A stretch of DNA of 64,000 nucleotides from Nakamurella endophytica (GCF_014646215.1 NZ_BMNA01000003.1:310001-374000), one strand, 5' to 3'. Positions 18,224-27,350 are shown, counted from the stretch's first letter. Notes: generated from the letters alone by a model not told the origin. Translations and numbers: made by a program.

Positions 18224-18954
18224 ACCCGCACCCGGGCTTCCTCGGCTCGCTGACCAGCGGCTCGCTGTGGGCGGCAGCCTGGACCACGATCTGGCTCGCC
18301 GTGGTGGCGCAGCTGCTCGGACTGGTCATCGGACTGGTCATGGCGCCGCTGCGCCGCTCCCGCCTGGCCCCGTTGCGCTGGGTGTCCGCGGCCTACGTCT
18401 GGTTCTTCCGCGGGTCCCCGGAGCTGCTGCAGATCCTGGCGTGGTACTCGGTGCTGCCCCTGGTGGGCGTCGACCTGCCGGTGATCGCGGTCGGCATCCT
18501 CGGGTTGGGCGTCAACGAGGGTGCCCGGATGACCGAGATCGTCCGTGGCGCACTGTCGTCGGTGGACAGCGGGCAGACGGACGCCGCCCGGGTACTGGGT
18601 CTGGGCCCGTGGGCGACGGCGCGGTGGGTGGTGCTGCCGCAGGCGGCCCGGCTCATCATCGGTCCGCTGGGCAACCAGATGAACTACATGTTCAAGACGA
18701 CCTCGCTGGTGGCCTTCATCGGCATCGTCGAGCTGCTGCGGGAGACGCAGCAGGCCGCGCAGTTCACCAACGCGCCGCTGGCCGTGTACCTGGCCACCGC
18801 GACGGTGTACCTGGCGATCACCTCCGTATGGGGTGCGCTGCAGCGCTTCGTGGAGCAGCGGGTCGCCGCGGGCAAGGCCGCGGTGGGACCGGGCCGGGTG
18901 CTGGCGCGGCGCCGGCTGTCCGGGCTGATCGAGATCCCCGGTGCACACCTGTGA
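18220..18954 (+). CDS. Amino-acid ABC transporter permease 2
   Basis: Second HisM/GlnP-type permease, 244 residues. Seen: [35 protein letters not shown] (R-G-x-P variant R-G-S-P), and the coupling loop [20 protein letters not shown] followed by [14 protein letters not shown]. The R-G-S-P-E-L-L-Q sequence differs from the partner's R-G-T-P-I-L-V-Q, so the channel is a heterodimer. Start ATG 18220 in ATGA overlap. Confidence 0.9.
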   Translation: MNPHPGFLGSLTSGSLWAAAWTTIWLAVVAQLLGLVIGLVMAPLRRSRLAPLRWVSAAYVWFFRGSPELLQILAWYSVLPLVGVDLPVIAVGILGLGVNEGARMTEIVRGALSSVDSGQTDAARVLGLGPWATARWVVLPQAARLIIGPLGNQMNYMFKTTSLVAFIGIVELLRETQQAAQFTNAPLAVYLATATVYLAITSVWGALQRFVEQRVAAGKAAVGPGRVLARRRLSGLIEIPGAHL

Positions 18955-18971
18955 ACGGGCAGGAGAGGGAC

Positions 18972-19763
18972 ATGACGCGGACGGCCACCCGGACGACGCC
19001 GGACGGCGACTTCCTCCATGTCTGGGGCTCCAAGACCTTCGGGTCGGGGCTGCGGGTCCTCGACGACGTCGACCTGTCGGTGCCCCGGGGGTCGGTGACC
19101 GTCCTGATCGGTCCCAGCGGGTCCGGCAAGACGACGCTGCTGCGGGCCGTCGCACTGCTGGCCCCGCTGGACACCGGGTGCGTGCTCCTCGACGGCCGCC
19201 TGCACGGCTACCGGGAGGCCGGGGACGGCCACCGGGTGCTGCCCGAACGGGAACTCGTGCGGGCCCGGCTGGGCGTCGGCATGGTGTTCCAGAACTTCAA
19301 CCTCTTCCCGCACCGCACCGCGTTGCAGAACGTGATGCTGGCACCGGTCAAGACGCTCCGGCGCCCGCGCGCGGAGGTCGAGGAGGAGGCGCGGGCGCTG
19401 CTGCGCCGCGTCGGACTGGGCGACCGCACGGACAACTACCCGGCCCAGCTGTCCGGGGGACAGCAGCAACGCGTCGCGATCGCCAGGGCGCTGGCCATGC
19501 GTCCGAAGGTCATGCTCTTCGACGAACCGACGTCGGCGCTCGACCCGGAGATGGTGCACGAGGTCCTCGGCGCCATGAAGGAACTGGCCGAGAGTGGCAT
19601 GACCATGCTGATCGCATCGCACGAGATGGGTTTCGCCCGCGAGGTCGCCGATCGGGTGGTGTTCATGGACGGCGGGCGCATCGTCGAGCAGGGCGAGCCC
19701 GAGCAGTTCTTCACCGGCACTGTCGGGCCGCGGGTGCGCGAGTTCCTCGACAAGATCCTCTGA
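18972..19763 (+). CDS. Amino-acid ABC transporter ATP-binding protein
   Basis: GlnQ/HisP-type ATPase, 263 residues. Walker [10 protein letters not shown] near residue 42, Q-loop [11 protein letters not shown], signature [17 protein letters not shown], Walker [16 protein letters not shown], and switch His in [15 protein letters not shown]. An insertion before the Q-loop ([15 protein letters not shown]) is normal for this group. ATG 18972 has AGGAGAGG correctly spaced; an in-frame GTG at 18951 in GTGA overlap is the alternative. Completes the importer. Confidence 0.93.
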   Translation: MTRTATRTTPDGDFLHVWGSKTFGSGLRVLDDVDLSVPRGSVTVLIGPSGSGKTTLLRAVALLAPLDTGCVLLDGRLHGYREAGDGHRVLPERELVRARLGVGMVFQNFNLFPHRTALQNVMLAPVKTLRRPRAEVEEEARALLRRVGLGDRTDNYPAQLSGGQQQRVAIARALAMRPKVMLFDEPTSALDPEMVHEVLGAMKELAESGMTMLIASHEMGFAREVADRVVFMDGGRIVEQGEPEQFFTGTVGPRVREFLDKIL

Positions 19764-19788
19764 GACAAGACTTCTGACAGGAGTGCGT

Positions 19789-20625
19789 GTGCTGACGTTC
19801 GTCTCCCACGGTCCCGCCGGCAGCGGCCCATCGCTGATGATGGCCGCCCTGGCTGAGGCGGTCCGGGCGGTGCAGCCGGACCTGGAGATCCGCACCGTGG
19901 ACCTGCCGGCGCGGGACGGCGCCGAGGCGATCACCCACCTCGGTGAGCGTCCCGGCGACGCGACCGTCCTGGGCAGCTGCACGCCGACCTACCTCACGAC
20001 GCCGCTCAAGCAGGACTTGCCCTGGCGGGCAGCCGATTTCACCGCGGTCGCGGGCCTGGTGCAGGACACCTACCTGCTGGCCGTGCGGACCGACCATCCG
20101 CGTGCCGGGCTCGACTCCCTGTTCGACGCACCGACCGTCGCGGCGGCGGCCCCGTACGGCGGCAACACCCACATCCAGGCGTTGCTCGTCGGGGACCAGG
20201 TGCCCGGCGTCGACGTGCGGATCGTCGACTCGCCGGCCGCGGCGGTCGAGGAGGTCGCCGCCGGCACGGCCGACTGGACGACCGGCGTCGGCTCGGACTT
20301 CGCCGCCGGCCTCCGCGACGGCCGGCTCCGGGTGATCGGTACCTTCGCCGAGCACGGGACGCCGGATCGACCGGCGCTGGCCGACGCCGGCATCGACGTC
20401 CGGTTCCCGCTGTGGCGCGGTGTCGTGGCTCCGCCCGGGCTGGCCGCGTCGGACCTCGCCGCGTGGGAGCGGCTGCTCGCCGGTGCGCGCCGGACGCCGC
20501 CGTGGCGCGACTACGTCACTGGCGCGGGCATGCAGGACGCCGACTGGGACAGCGCCGGCTTCCGCGAGGTGCTGGACCGGGAACAGGTCCGCTACGCCGC
20601 GTGGATCGACCGGCTCGGGCACTGA
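19789..20625 (+). CDS. TctC/Bug-like solute-binding domain protein without signal peptide
   Basis: About 278 residues resembling tripartite tricarboxylate transporter receptors (TctC/Bug): GEATVL-like DATVLGSCTPTYLTTPL, DFTAVAGLVQDTYLLAVRTD, YGGNTHIQALLVGD, GTADWTTGVGSDFAAGLRDG and an FPLWRGVVAPPGL segment near 205, which aligns with the family's conserved G-W-x-G-x-x-A-P-x-G block. Unlike Bug proteins, it has no signal peptide or lipobox: it begins directly with LTFVSHGPAGSGPSLMMAAL. No TctA/TctB permeases are near. GTG 19789 is favoured because CAGGAG at 19777-19782 is well spaced; GTG 19783 is too close. Could be a cytoplasmic chaperone or sensor of the cluster's substrate, or a repurposed enzyme. 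Confidence 0.72.
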   Translation: MLTFVSHGPAGSGPSLMMAALAEAVRAVQPDLEIRTVDLPARDGAEAITHLGERPGDATVLGSCTPTYLTTPLKQDLPWRAADFTAVAGLVQDTYLLAVRTDHPRAGLDSLFDAPTVAAAAPYGGNTHIQALLVGDQVPGVDVRIVDSPAAAVEEVAAGTADWTTGVGSDFAAGLRDGRLRVIGTFAEHGTPDRPALADAGIDVRFPLWRGVVAPPGLAASDLAAWERLLAGARRTPPWRDYVTGAGMQDADWDSAGFREVLDREQVRYAAWIDRLGH

Positions 20626-20645
20626 GCGGCGGGACGGAGGACGGA

Positions 20646-21413
20646 ATGGATCTGGGACTGCAGGGACTGCGGGCGCTCGTCGGCGGGGCCAGCGCCGGGC
20701 TGGGCGCCGGTTGTGCCGCCGCGCTGGCCGGTGAAGGCGCGCGGGTGGCCCTGGCCGCCCGGCCCAGCGAACGCCTGGCGACGACCGCCGGGACGGTCGG
20801 CGGGGTGGCGGTGGGGGTGGACCTGAGCGCACCGGACGGACCGGCGACCGCCGTCGAGCGTGCGGTGCAGGAGCTGGGTGGGCTCGACGTGCTGGTGGTC
20901 AACGGCGGTGGGCCGCCGCCGGGCACCTTCGGCTCGGTCGACGACGACGGCTGGCAGCAGGGTGTCGAGGGCACGCTGATGGCCGCGGTACGGCTGATCC
21001 GGGCGGCGCTGCCGCACCTGCGCGCCTCCGCAGCGCCGTCGATCACGGTGGTGCTGTCCAGTTCCGTGCGGATGCCGCTGGAGGGCCTGGTCACCTCGAA
21101 CGTGCTGCGGCCCGGCCTGGTCGGGCTGATCAAGTCGTTGGCCTCCGAGATCGCCCCGATCCGGATCAACGGGGTGGCGCCCGGGCGCATCGCGACGGGC
21201 CGGGTGGCCGGCCTGGACGAGCGACGCGCCACCGCGGCCGGCATCAGCGCCGACGAGGTCCGCCGGCAGGCGATCGCACGCATCCCGCTCGGGCGGTACG
21301 GCACGCCAGAGGAGTTCGGGCGGGTCGTCGCCCTGCTCGCCTCGAGCGCCATGGGCTACGTCACGGGCGCCGTGGTCCCCGTCGACGGCGGCCTCGTGCT
21401 GTCCCTGCCCTGA
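20646..21413 (+). CDS. SDR family protein lacking the catalytic Tyr
   Basis: Short-chain dehydrogenase/reductase fold, 255 residues. Cofactor loop GGASAGLGAGCAAAL near residue 13, VVNGGGPPPGTF (N-x-G-G in place of N-N-A-G), catalytic Ser in VVLSSSVRMPLEG, and ending YVTGAVVPVDGGL. Where Y-x-x-x-K is expected the sequence is SNVLRPGLVGLIKSLASE, so the Tyr is replaced by Asn (S-N-x-x-R). A known branch of FabG-like SDRs has this change. It may still be an oxidoreductase with altered acid/base chemistry. ATG 20646 follows GGACGGA. Sits mid-operon. Confidence 0.83.
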   Translation: MDLGLQGLRALVGGASAGLGAGCAAALAGEGARVALAARPSERLATTAGTVGGVAVGVDLSAPDGPATAVERAVQELGGLDVLVVNGGGPPPGTFGSVDDDGWQQGVEGTLMAAVRLIRAALPHLRASAAPSITVVLSSSVRMPLEGLVTSNVLRPGLVGLIKSLASEIAPIRINGVAPGRIATGRVAGLDERRATAAGISADEVRRQAIARIPLGRYGTPEEFGRVVALLASSAMGYVTGAVVPVDGGLVLSLP

Positions 21414-21463
21414 GCCGCCGGCACCGTCCCTACCAGCGCACCCCAGCAGCGAGGAGAACCAGC

Positions 21464-21814
21464 GTGACCGCCATCTCGATCACCAGAGCCGAGGACGTGG
21501 AACGCCTCTGGATCAATCCGGAGCAGGAGTACAGCCACCGCGTGGTGACCACCAAGCGCCAGGGGTCCCAGGCGCTCAGCTTCCACGTCACCACATACGC
21601 ACCCGGTTTCACCGCGTCCGTCGACGGCGACGGCGTGCACGAGGTGGTCATGTACTGCACCCACGGGTCCGCCCAGGTGACGACGGAGGACGGGGTGCGC
21701 CGCGAGATGTCCCCCGGTGCCGCCATCTACCTGCCGCTCGAGTTCCACTACGACCTCGAGATCGGCCCGGACGGCATGACGGTCGCCGTCGCGTGCAACC
21801 CACCGAAGGAGTGA
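21464..21814 (+). CDS. Cupin-domain protein
   Basis: Small single-cupin protein of 116 residues: YSHRVVTTKRQGSQALSFHV, DGVHEVVMYCTHGSAQVTTED and GAAIYLPLEFHYDLEIG match the two cupin motifs loosely. The usual metal-binding H-x-H is not fully present (H-E-V-V-M-Y-C... and F-H-Y), so metal binding is uncertain. GTG 21464 has a strong GAGGAG. Four-base overlap with the aminotransferase gene indicates coupling. Possibly an isomerase or decarboxylase helper; function unknown. Confidence 0.7.
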   Translation: MTAISITRAEDVERLWINPEQEYSHRVVTTKRQGSQALSFHVTTYAPGFTASVDGDGVHEVVMYCTHGSAQVTTEDGVRREMSPGAAIYLPLEFHYDLEIGPDGMTVAVACNPPKE

Positions 21815-23010
21815 GCCATCCGGAGTCTCGGACCAGCCGCCTGCTCGACGGGATCCCCGGGTCCGCCACGGTCGGCCTGTCCGACCGGATCGCCGCGCTC
21901 CGCTCCGCGGGCCGCCGGGTGGTCGACCTCGCGTCGGGTGACCCGGACGCGGACACCCCCGCGCCGGTGGTCGACGCCGCGGTGGCGTCCCTGCGGGCCG
22001 GGCGCACGCACTACGGGCCCAGCCGGGGAACCGCCGAGCTGCGTCGCGCCGTCGCGCAGGCCCTGCCCGTCGGCGTCACCCGCGACCCGGACAGCGAGGT
22101 GCTGGTCACCGGCTCGGCGAAGTTCGCCCTGTCGCTGGCCCTGCAGGCCTTGCTGAACCCCGGGGACGAGGTCCTCGTCCTCACCCCGGCCTGGGTCAGC
22201 TACCTGCCGCTGGTCCGCCTGCACGGCGGCGTCCCCGTGCCGGTGCACCTGGACAGTAGGGACGGGTTCCGGGTGACGGCCGAGGCGCTCACCGGCGCCT
22301 GCACCCCGCGCACCCGGGTGCTGCTGGTCAACAGTCCGACCAATCCCACCGGGCGGGTCCTCGACGCCGCCGAGGTCGACGCGGTCGTCCGGGTGGCCGA
22401 GGAGCACGATCTGGTCATCGTCAGCGACGAGATCTACCGGCACCTGGTCTTCCGGGGCGAGCACCGCAGCCCCGCCGTGGCGGCACCGCACCGGACGGTC
22501 GTCGTCGACGGGGTGTCCAAGGCCTACGCGATGACCGGGTGGCGGCTCGGCTGGCTGTCGGGTCCGGCGGACGTGGTCTCCACCGCCCTGGTCGCACACC
22601 AGCACATGCTCAGCTGCGTGCCGCTGTTCGTGCAGGACGCCGCGGTCGTCGCACTCACCGCCGGTGACAGCTACACCCGCGAGATGGTCGAGACCTACCG
22701 GCTCCGGCGGGATCTGCTGATCGACATCCTCGACGGCGCGGACGGACTCCGGTTCACCCCGCCGGAGGGTGCGTTATACGGCTACCTGGACGTCGGCGGC
22801 ACCGGCCTCGAGGCAGGCCCGTTCGCCGCCCGCCTGCTCGAGAGCACCGGCGTCGCCGTCCTTCCCGGCGGCCCCTTCGGCGCGCCGCAGGACGACCACG
22901 TGCGGGTGTCGCTCGCCGTGCCGACCGCCGACCTCACCACGGGCCTGCAGGCGCTCCGCACCTTTGTGACTACCCTTCCCGCCCCCACCCCTTCCGGAGC
23001 TCGCCGATGA
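21811..23010 (+). CDS. PLP-dependent aminotransferase, class I/II
   Basis: Fold-type I aminotransferase (AspC/PatA branch), 399 residues. Seen: N-terminal LASGDPDADTPAPVVDAA (G-x-P/D entry), SGSAKFALSLALQAL-like phosphate loop TGSAKFAL, VLLVNSPTNPTGRVL near residue 175, DEIYRHLVF, and the PLP Lys in VDGVSKAYAMTGWRLGW (S-K-x-x-x-x-x-G-x-R) near 238. A complete active site. GTG 21811 overlaps the cupin gene (GTGA). Expected to convert the cluster's amino acid to a 2-oxo acid, feeding one of the aldolase-like proteins. Confidence 0.9.
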   Translation: MSHPESRTSRLLDGIPGSATVGLSDRIAALRSAGRRVVDLASGDPDADTPAPVVDAAVASLRAGRTHYGPSRGTAELRRAVAQALPVGVTRDPDSEVLVTGSAKFALSLALQALLNPGDEVLVLTPAWVSYLPLVRLHGGVPVPVHLDSRDGFRVTAEALTGACTPRTRVLLVNSPTNPTGRVLDAAEVDAVVRVAEEHDLVIVSDEIYRHLVFRGEHRSPAVAAPHRTVVVDGVSKAYAMTGWRLGWLSGPADVVSTALVAHQHMLSCVPLFVQDAAVVALTAGDSYTREMVETYRLRRDLLIDILDGADGLRFTPPEGALYGYLDVGGTGLEAGPFAARLLESTGVAVLPGGPFGAPQDDHVRVSLAVPTADLTTGLQALRTFVTTLPAPTPSGARR

Positions 23011-23903
23011 CCTCCCTGCACACCTTGACCGGCCTCGGCCACATCATGATCACGCCGTTCCTGCCGGACGAGAGCGTCGACGAGGACGGGCTCGCGTCCG
23101 TCGTCGACTACGCCGTCGGGGCGGGGGTGTCCGCCGTCATCCCGCTCGGGATCATGGGTGAGGCGCACAAGCTCACCGACGCCGAGCGGGACCTGGTGGT
23201 GGAGCGGGTGGTGTCCGCGGTGGCCGGACGGGTCCCGGTGATCGCCGGCTGCACCGCCGAGTCGACCCGTGCCACGGTGCAACGAGTCCGGCGCGCCGCC
23301 GAGCTGGGTGCCGCCGGCGTCATGGTGGCGCCGCCCCGGGCGCTGGCGGGCGCGGCCGGCCAGCAGGTCGCCTACTACCGCGCCGTCTGCGACGCGGCCG
23401 ACGTACCCGTGGTGGTGCAGGACGAGCCGGTGACCACCGGCGTGGCGATGTCCGGCGCCACGCTCGGCGAGATCGTCCGCCATCCGACGGCTGTCGCCGT
23501 CAAGGTCGAGCAGGTCCCCAGCCCGACGAAGATCTCGGCCATCCTGGACGCCAACCCGGACGCCCGGTGCTTCGGTGGCCTGGGCGGGCTCTACGCCGTC
23601 GAGGAGCTGGACCGGGGCGCCGTCGGCGTGATGACCGGCTTCGCGCTGCCCGACGTCCTGGTCCGGATCTGCGCGGCCCACGCCGCGGGGGACCGGGCCG
23701 GCGCGCGCCGGACGTTCTTCCAGCACCTGCCGTTGATCCGGTACGAGGCCCAGCTGGGCGTCGGCGGGGTGTCGATCCGCAAGCAGCTGTTCGTCGAGCG
23801 CGGGATCATCCGGCACGACACCGTCCGCGGGCCGGCGCCGGTCACCGATCCGCGCACCGTGGCGGAACTGCGGGGGCTCATCGAGGACGTCGAGCACGGC
23901 TGA
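23007..23903 (+). CDS. DapA/NAL superfamily protein with Y-to-Q active-site change
   Basis: Dihydrodipicolinate synthase/N-acetylneuraminate lyase family TIM barrel, 298 residues. The Schiff-base Lys is present (VAVKVEQ, Lys166) and the GIMGEAHKLTDAE block is a recognisable form of the G-x-x-G-E signature. The conserved Y-N-x-P that provides the catalytic Tyr is QDEP (residues 138-141), so the proton-relay Tyr is missing. Such divergent members are often dehydratases or retro-aldolases for sugar acids and amino-acid derived oxo acids. ATG 23007 overlaps the aminotransferase stop. Last gene of the right arm. Confidence 0.83.
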   Translation: MTSLHTLTGLGHIMITPFLPDESVDEDGLASVVDYAVGAGVSAVIPLGIMGEAHKLTDAERDLVVERVVSAVAGRVPVIAGCTAESTRATVQRVRRAAELGAAGVMVAPPRALAGAAGQQVAYYRAVCDAADVPVVVQDEPVTTGVAMSGATLGEIVRHPTAVAVKVEQVPSPTKISAILDANPDARCFGGLGGLYAVEELDRGAVGVMTGFALPDVLVRICAAHAAGDRAGARRTFFQHLPLIRYEAQLGVGGVSIRKQLFVERGIIRHDTVRGPAPVTDPRTVAELRGLIEDVEHG

Positions 23904-24031
23904 ACGGGGCCGGGCGGCCTGGTGCAGCAGGAGCCTCCCCTGCCGAGCTCGCACACCGCGGACCGGACGGGCGATGTCGCCCGCCACCCCGTGGAGTGCC
24001 GCGGCGCCCAGCGGCCTTCACGATGTAGGTG

Positions 24032-24070
24032 CCACACCGGACGTCGCCCGGGTCCGGTCGCCCGGTGTGG
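24032..24070. terminator. Possible stem-loop in the gap after the right catabolic arm
   Basis: CCACACCGG (24032-24040) pairs with CCGGTGTGG (24062-24070), a 9-bp stem around 21 bases that are themselves GC rich. It lies 129 bp past the DapA-like stop in a 287-bp gap (23904-24190) in which I see no gene. A weak terminator candidate. Confidence 0.35.
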
Positions 24071-24190
24071 TGACCGCCGGCCGTCGATGCGGTCGCAGCC
24101 GGCCAGACCGTCCGGAGGCGGCGCCGGTCGACCGCACGCCGGCGGGTAGCGTCGCGCAGCGTCCACAGGGTCGACGCCGGAGGTCATTCG

Positions 24191-25027
24191 ATGCAGCGCA
24201 GGACCGCAACCTGGGCCGCTCTCGCGGCCGCCGCCACTCTCGCGCTGTCCGCCTGCGGGTCGAACGACGCCTCCTCGCCGTCCTCGGCGTCGAGCAGCAG
24301 CGTCGCGTCCGCGTCCTCGTCCTCGGCAGCGTCGTCCGTCTCCTCGATGTCGAGCTCGGCGTCCTCGACCTCGGCGGCGGCGTCCATCACCCAGCCCTCG
24401 TCGACGGCCGCGCAGACGTCCGGGACGGCCGGCTCGACGGCGGCCACCCCCTCGTCGGCTGCTGCGCCGTCCGAAGGGCAGTCCTCCGGCAGCGACCCGT
24501 CGGCGACCGCGTCCAGGAGCGGGTCGGGATCGGCCAGCACGACGGTCGGTGGCACCACCACCGCGCTGGACGCCAGGTCCACGGCCTGGTTCGAGCAGGC
24601 GTGCACGGGCCTGGCGCCGCTCACCCGGCTCGACGACGAGTTCTCCAAGATCTCTGCAGGTGCCACCTCCACGCCCAAGGGCAAGCAGCAGGCGCTGGCC
24701 GCGTTCGCCACGCTGCTGCGCACCACCGGAGCCGGCCTGGTGCAGGCCGGACAGAAGCTCGGCAGCCTGCCCGCGCCGACCTTCGAGGGCGGCAGCAAGC
24801 TGGCGGCCACGGCCTCGCAGGGGCTGACCCGCACCGGCCAGGCGTTCACCAAGTACGGGCAGCAGTTCAGCACGCTCGACGTGAACGACGCCGCCGCCGG
24901 GCGGCAGATCCTGGGCAACCTGCAGAAGACCACCGAGGAGGCCGGAAAGGCGCTCCAGGGTCTCGACCTCAGTCCCGAGGTGAGCCGCGCGGTCGCCAGG
25001 ATCCCGGCCTGCGCCTCGCTGTCCTGA
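24191..25027 (+). CDS. Lipoprotein with Ser/Ala linker and helical domain, function unknown
   Basis: 278-residue predicted lipoprotein. Signal peptide ATWAALAAAATLALSACGS with a clear lipobox (Cys near 22), then about 95 residues almost only Ser, Ala, Thr, Gly. The C-terminal 150 residues (STAWFEQACTGLAPLTRLDD to the end) are Ala/Leu/Gln-rich and predicted helical, with two cysteines (EQACTG and PACASLS) that may bridge the ends of the bundle. I do not recognise the family. It stands alone between two gaps. ATG 24191. Confidence 0.72.
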   Translation: MQRRTATWAALAAAATLALSACGSNDASSPSSASSSSVASASSSSAASSVSSMSSSASSTSAAASITQPSSTAAQTSGTAGSTAATPSSAAAPSEGQSSGSDPSATASRSGSGSASTTVGGTTTALDARSTAWFEQACTGLAPLTRLDDEFSKISAGATSTPKGKQQALAAFATLLRTTGAGLVQAGQKLGSLPAPTFEGGSKLAATASQGLTRTGQAFTKYGQQFSTLDVNDAAAGRQILGNLQKTTEEAGKALQGLDLSPEVSRAVARIPACASLS

Positions 25028-25133
25028 CGAGGCCCGGCAGGACGCTCCGGCAGCGGCCCGCGCGCCGGCGGACGGGGCCGGGCCGGCGGACACCGGAGGA
25101 GCGTCGATCGCGGCCGCGCCTACGCTGACCGGT

Positions 25134-26186
25134 ATGGAGCATCGCAACCTCGGCCACACCGGAATGTTCGTCAGCCCGCTGTGCCTGGGCGCCATGATGT
25201 TCGGTGCCTGGGGCGAACCCGACCACGACACCTCCGTGGCGATCATCCACCGCGCGCTCGACGCCGGGATCAACTTCGTCGACACGGCCGACGTGTACTC
25301 GCAGGGCGAGTCCGAGACCATCGTCGGAAAGGCGCTGCGCGGGCGCCGGGACGGCGTCGTCCTGGCCACGAAGTTCCACGGGCCGATGGACGTCGAGATG
25401 GGAGCGCCCGGCGGCGACCCGAACCGGCGTGGCAACTCGCGGCGGTGGATCGTGCAGGAGGTCGAGAACAGCCTGCGGCGCCTGCAGACGGATTGGATCG
25501 ACCTGTACCAGGTGCACCGTCCGGACACCGGCACCGACGACGACGAGACCCTGGCCGCCCTCACGGACCTGCAGCGCGCCGGCAAGATCCGCGCGTTCGG
25601 GTCGTCCACGTTCCCCGCGTACCGCATGGTCGAGGACCAGTGGATCGCGGAGCGGCGCGGCCTCGGCAGGTTCGTCACCGAGCAGCCGCCGTACTCGCTG
25701 ATCCACCGTGGCATCGAGCGGGACGTGCTGCCCGTGGCCGAGCGGTACCACATGGGTGTGCTGGCCTGGAGCCCGCTGGCCGGCGGTTGGCTGACGGGCC
25801 GGTTCCGCAAGGGTCAGGACGCACCGGAGACCAACCGGGCCAAGCGGATGCCCGATCGCTTCGACCTGTCCGCGCCCGGCAACCAGGCCAAGCTGGAGGC
25901 CGTCGAGCAGCTGGCGCTGCTCGCCGAGCAGGCCGGGATGTCGCTGATCCACCTGGCGCTGGCCTTCGTCCTGCAGCACCCGGCGGTCACCGCGCCGATC
26001 ATCGGTCCACGGACCATGGACCAGCTGGAGACCCAGCTCGGTGCGGCCGACGTGCGGCTGTCCGGCGACGTCCTGGACCGGATCGACGAGATCGTGCCGC
26101 CGGGACGGACGGTCTCGCAGGACGACGACGCCTACCCGACCGACGCGCTCACCGACCCGTTCCTCCGGCGGCGCCGGACCTGCTGA
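25134..26186 (+). CDS. Aldo/keto reductase
   Basis: NADPH-dependent aldo/keto reductase of the YajO/Kvbeta-like branch, 350 residues, TIM barrel. Catalytic tetrad visible: Asp and Tyr in NFVDTADVYSQGESE (D, Y), Lys in VVLATKFHG and His in LYQVHRPDTGTDD. NADPH-loop GPRTMDQLETQLGA lies near residue 290. Starts MEHRNLGHTGMFVSPLCLG, the typical first strand. Monocistronic; physiological substrate unknown (broad aldehyde/quinone reduction is usual). Confidence 0.92.
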   Translation: MEHRNLGHTGMFVSPLCLGAMMFGAWGEPDHDTSVAIIHRALDAGINFVDTADVYSQGESETIVGKALRGRRDGVVLATKFHGPMDVEMGAPGGDPNRRGNSRRWIVQEVENSLRRLQTDWIDLYQVHRPDTGTDDDETLAALTDLQRAGKIRAFGSSTFPAYRMVEDQWIAERRGLGRFVTEQPPYSLIHRGIERDVLPVAERYHMGVLAWSPLAGGWLTGRFRKGQDAPETNRAKRMPDRFDLSAPGNQAKLEAVEQLALLAEQAGMSLIHLALAFVLQHPAVTAPIIGPRTMDQLETQLGAADVRLSGDVLDRIDEIVPPGRTVSQDDDAYPTDALTDPFLRRRRTC

Positions 26187-26325
26187 CCGGGCAGCGCGAC
26201 CGTCCGACCCGCGGGCGGAAAGGTCCTCCGGCCCGGCGCACCGCCGGCCGGTTGGCGTGTCGGTCCGCCGGGAACCGGACTTCCGCCCTGCGCACCGGCA
26301 GGACGTCGGACGCGCTGGAGGACCG

Positions 26326-27222
26326 ATGGGCTACAAGACTCCCGACCAGATCGCGGTGGCCGCCGTCAACGGCGGTATCGCGAAGGCGAACCTGTCGCCG
26401 GACCGGATGCTCGTCGGCGGTGTGCTCGCCGGCGCCTACATCGGCTTCGCGGGCCTGGTGGGCATCATCGGCACCTCCGGGTTGCCGACCGCCACCTGGG
26501 GCACGCTGCCCACGCTCATCTTCGGGCTGGCCTTCTCGCTCGGGCTGATCCTGGTGATCGTCGCCGGTTCCGAGCTGCTCACCGGCAACATGGCACTGCT
26601 GCCGCTGGCGTTCTTCTCCCGGCGCATCACCGTCGGCCGGGTCGGGATGAGCCTGGCGCTGGTCACCATCGGGAACCTGCTCGGCGCGCTGCTGGTCGCC
26701 TACGTCTTCGCGGTGAAGACCGGGGTGATCGGCACCCCGTCGTCGGCACCCGGGAGCACCGGCGCGCTGACCTTCCAGCGGCTCAGCGGCATCGCCGACG
26801 GCAAGGCGCTGGTGGAGACGCACCTCCAAGTCATCCTGCGCGCGGTCGCCTGTAACTGGCTGGTGTGCCTGGGCGTCTGGATGGCGCTGGCCGCCGAGGA
26901 CATCGCCGGCAAGGTCCTGGCCATCGTCTTCCCGATCACCGCCTTCGTGGCCATGGGATTCGACCACGTCGTGGCCAACATGTTCTTCCTGCCGGCGGCC
27001 ATGTTCGCCCACGTGCCGGGGCTCACCTGGGGTGACGTCTGGGACAACCTGTGGGAGGCCTACGTCGGGAACTTCATCGGCGGCGGCCTGTTCGTGGCCG
27101 GGGCCTACTGGTTCCTGTACCTGCGCGGTCGGAACACCTCGACCCGTCCGGACGGCGTCGTGGACACCGCCGCTCCGGACGACCGCTCGCACGCCGGGCA
27201 GCACGCCGCCGGTCCCCGCTGA
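26326..27222 (+). CDS. Formate/nitrite transporter (FNT) family channel
   Basis: Six-helix pentameric anion channel of the FocA/NirC family, 298 residues. Seen: GVLAGAYIGFAGLVGIIG (first helix), ELLTGNMALLPLAFFSRR near residue 82 with the conserved T-G-N, NWLVCLGVWMALAAED near 182 (N-W-L-V-C) and VAMGFDHVVANMFFLP near 212 (family M-G-F-D/E-H-x-x-x-N-M). ATG 26326 follows TGGAGG. No formate dehydrogenase, pyruvate-formate lyase or nitrite reductase gene is near, so the transported anion (formate, nitrite, or hydrosulfide) cannot be told. Confidence 0.92.
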   Translation: MGYKTPDQIAVAAVNGGIAKANLSPDRMLVGGVLAGAYIGFAGLVGIIGTSGLPTATWGTLPTLIFGLAFSLGLILVIVAGSELLTGNMALLPLAFFSRRITVGRVGMSLALVTIGNLLGALLVAYVFAVKTGVIGTPSSAPGSTGALTFQRLSGIADGKALVETHLQVILRAVACNWLVCLGVWMALAAEDIAGKVLAIVFPITAFVAMGFDHVVANMFFLPAAMFAHVPGLTWGDVWDNLWEAYVGNFIGGGLFVAGAYWFLYLRGRNTSTRPDGVVDTAAPDDRSHAGQHAAGPR

Positions 27223-27350
27223 TCCGCCGGGCCGCAGCGGCACCGGCCCGTCCGCGGACGGCCCTGCCTGCCCCGGCCGTCCGGTAGCGCGCCGTCCCGG
27301 CGGTGCGGCGCTAGGCTCGGCCCACCGGTCGGCCGACGAGACGAGGCTGC

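Noticed and set aside
24032..24070. Structured gap upstream of the lipoprotein gene as a riboswitch.
   Set aside because: Only one 9-bp stem is evident and no known riboswitch core was recognised.
27249..27260. CGTCCGCGGACG palindrome after the FNT channel gene as an operator or terminator.
   Set aside because: Too short and too GC-biased to distinguish from chance in this composition.
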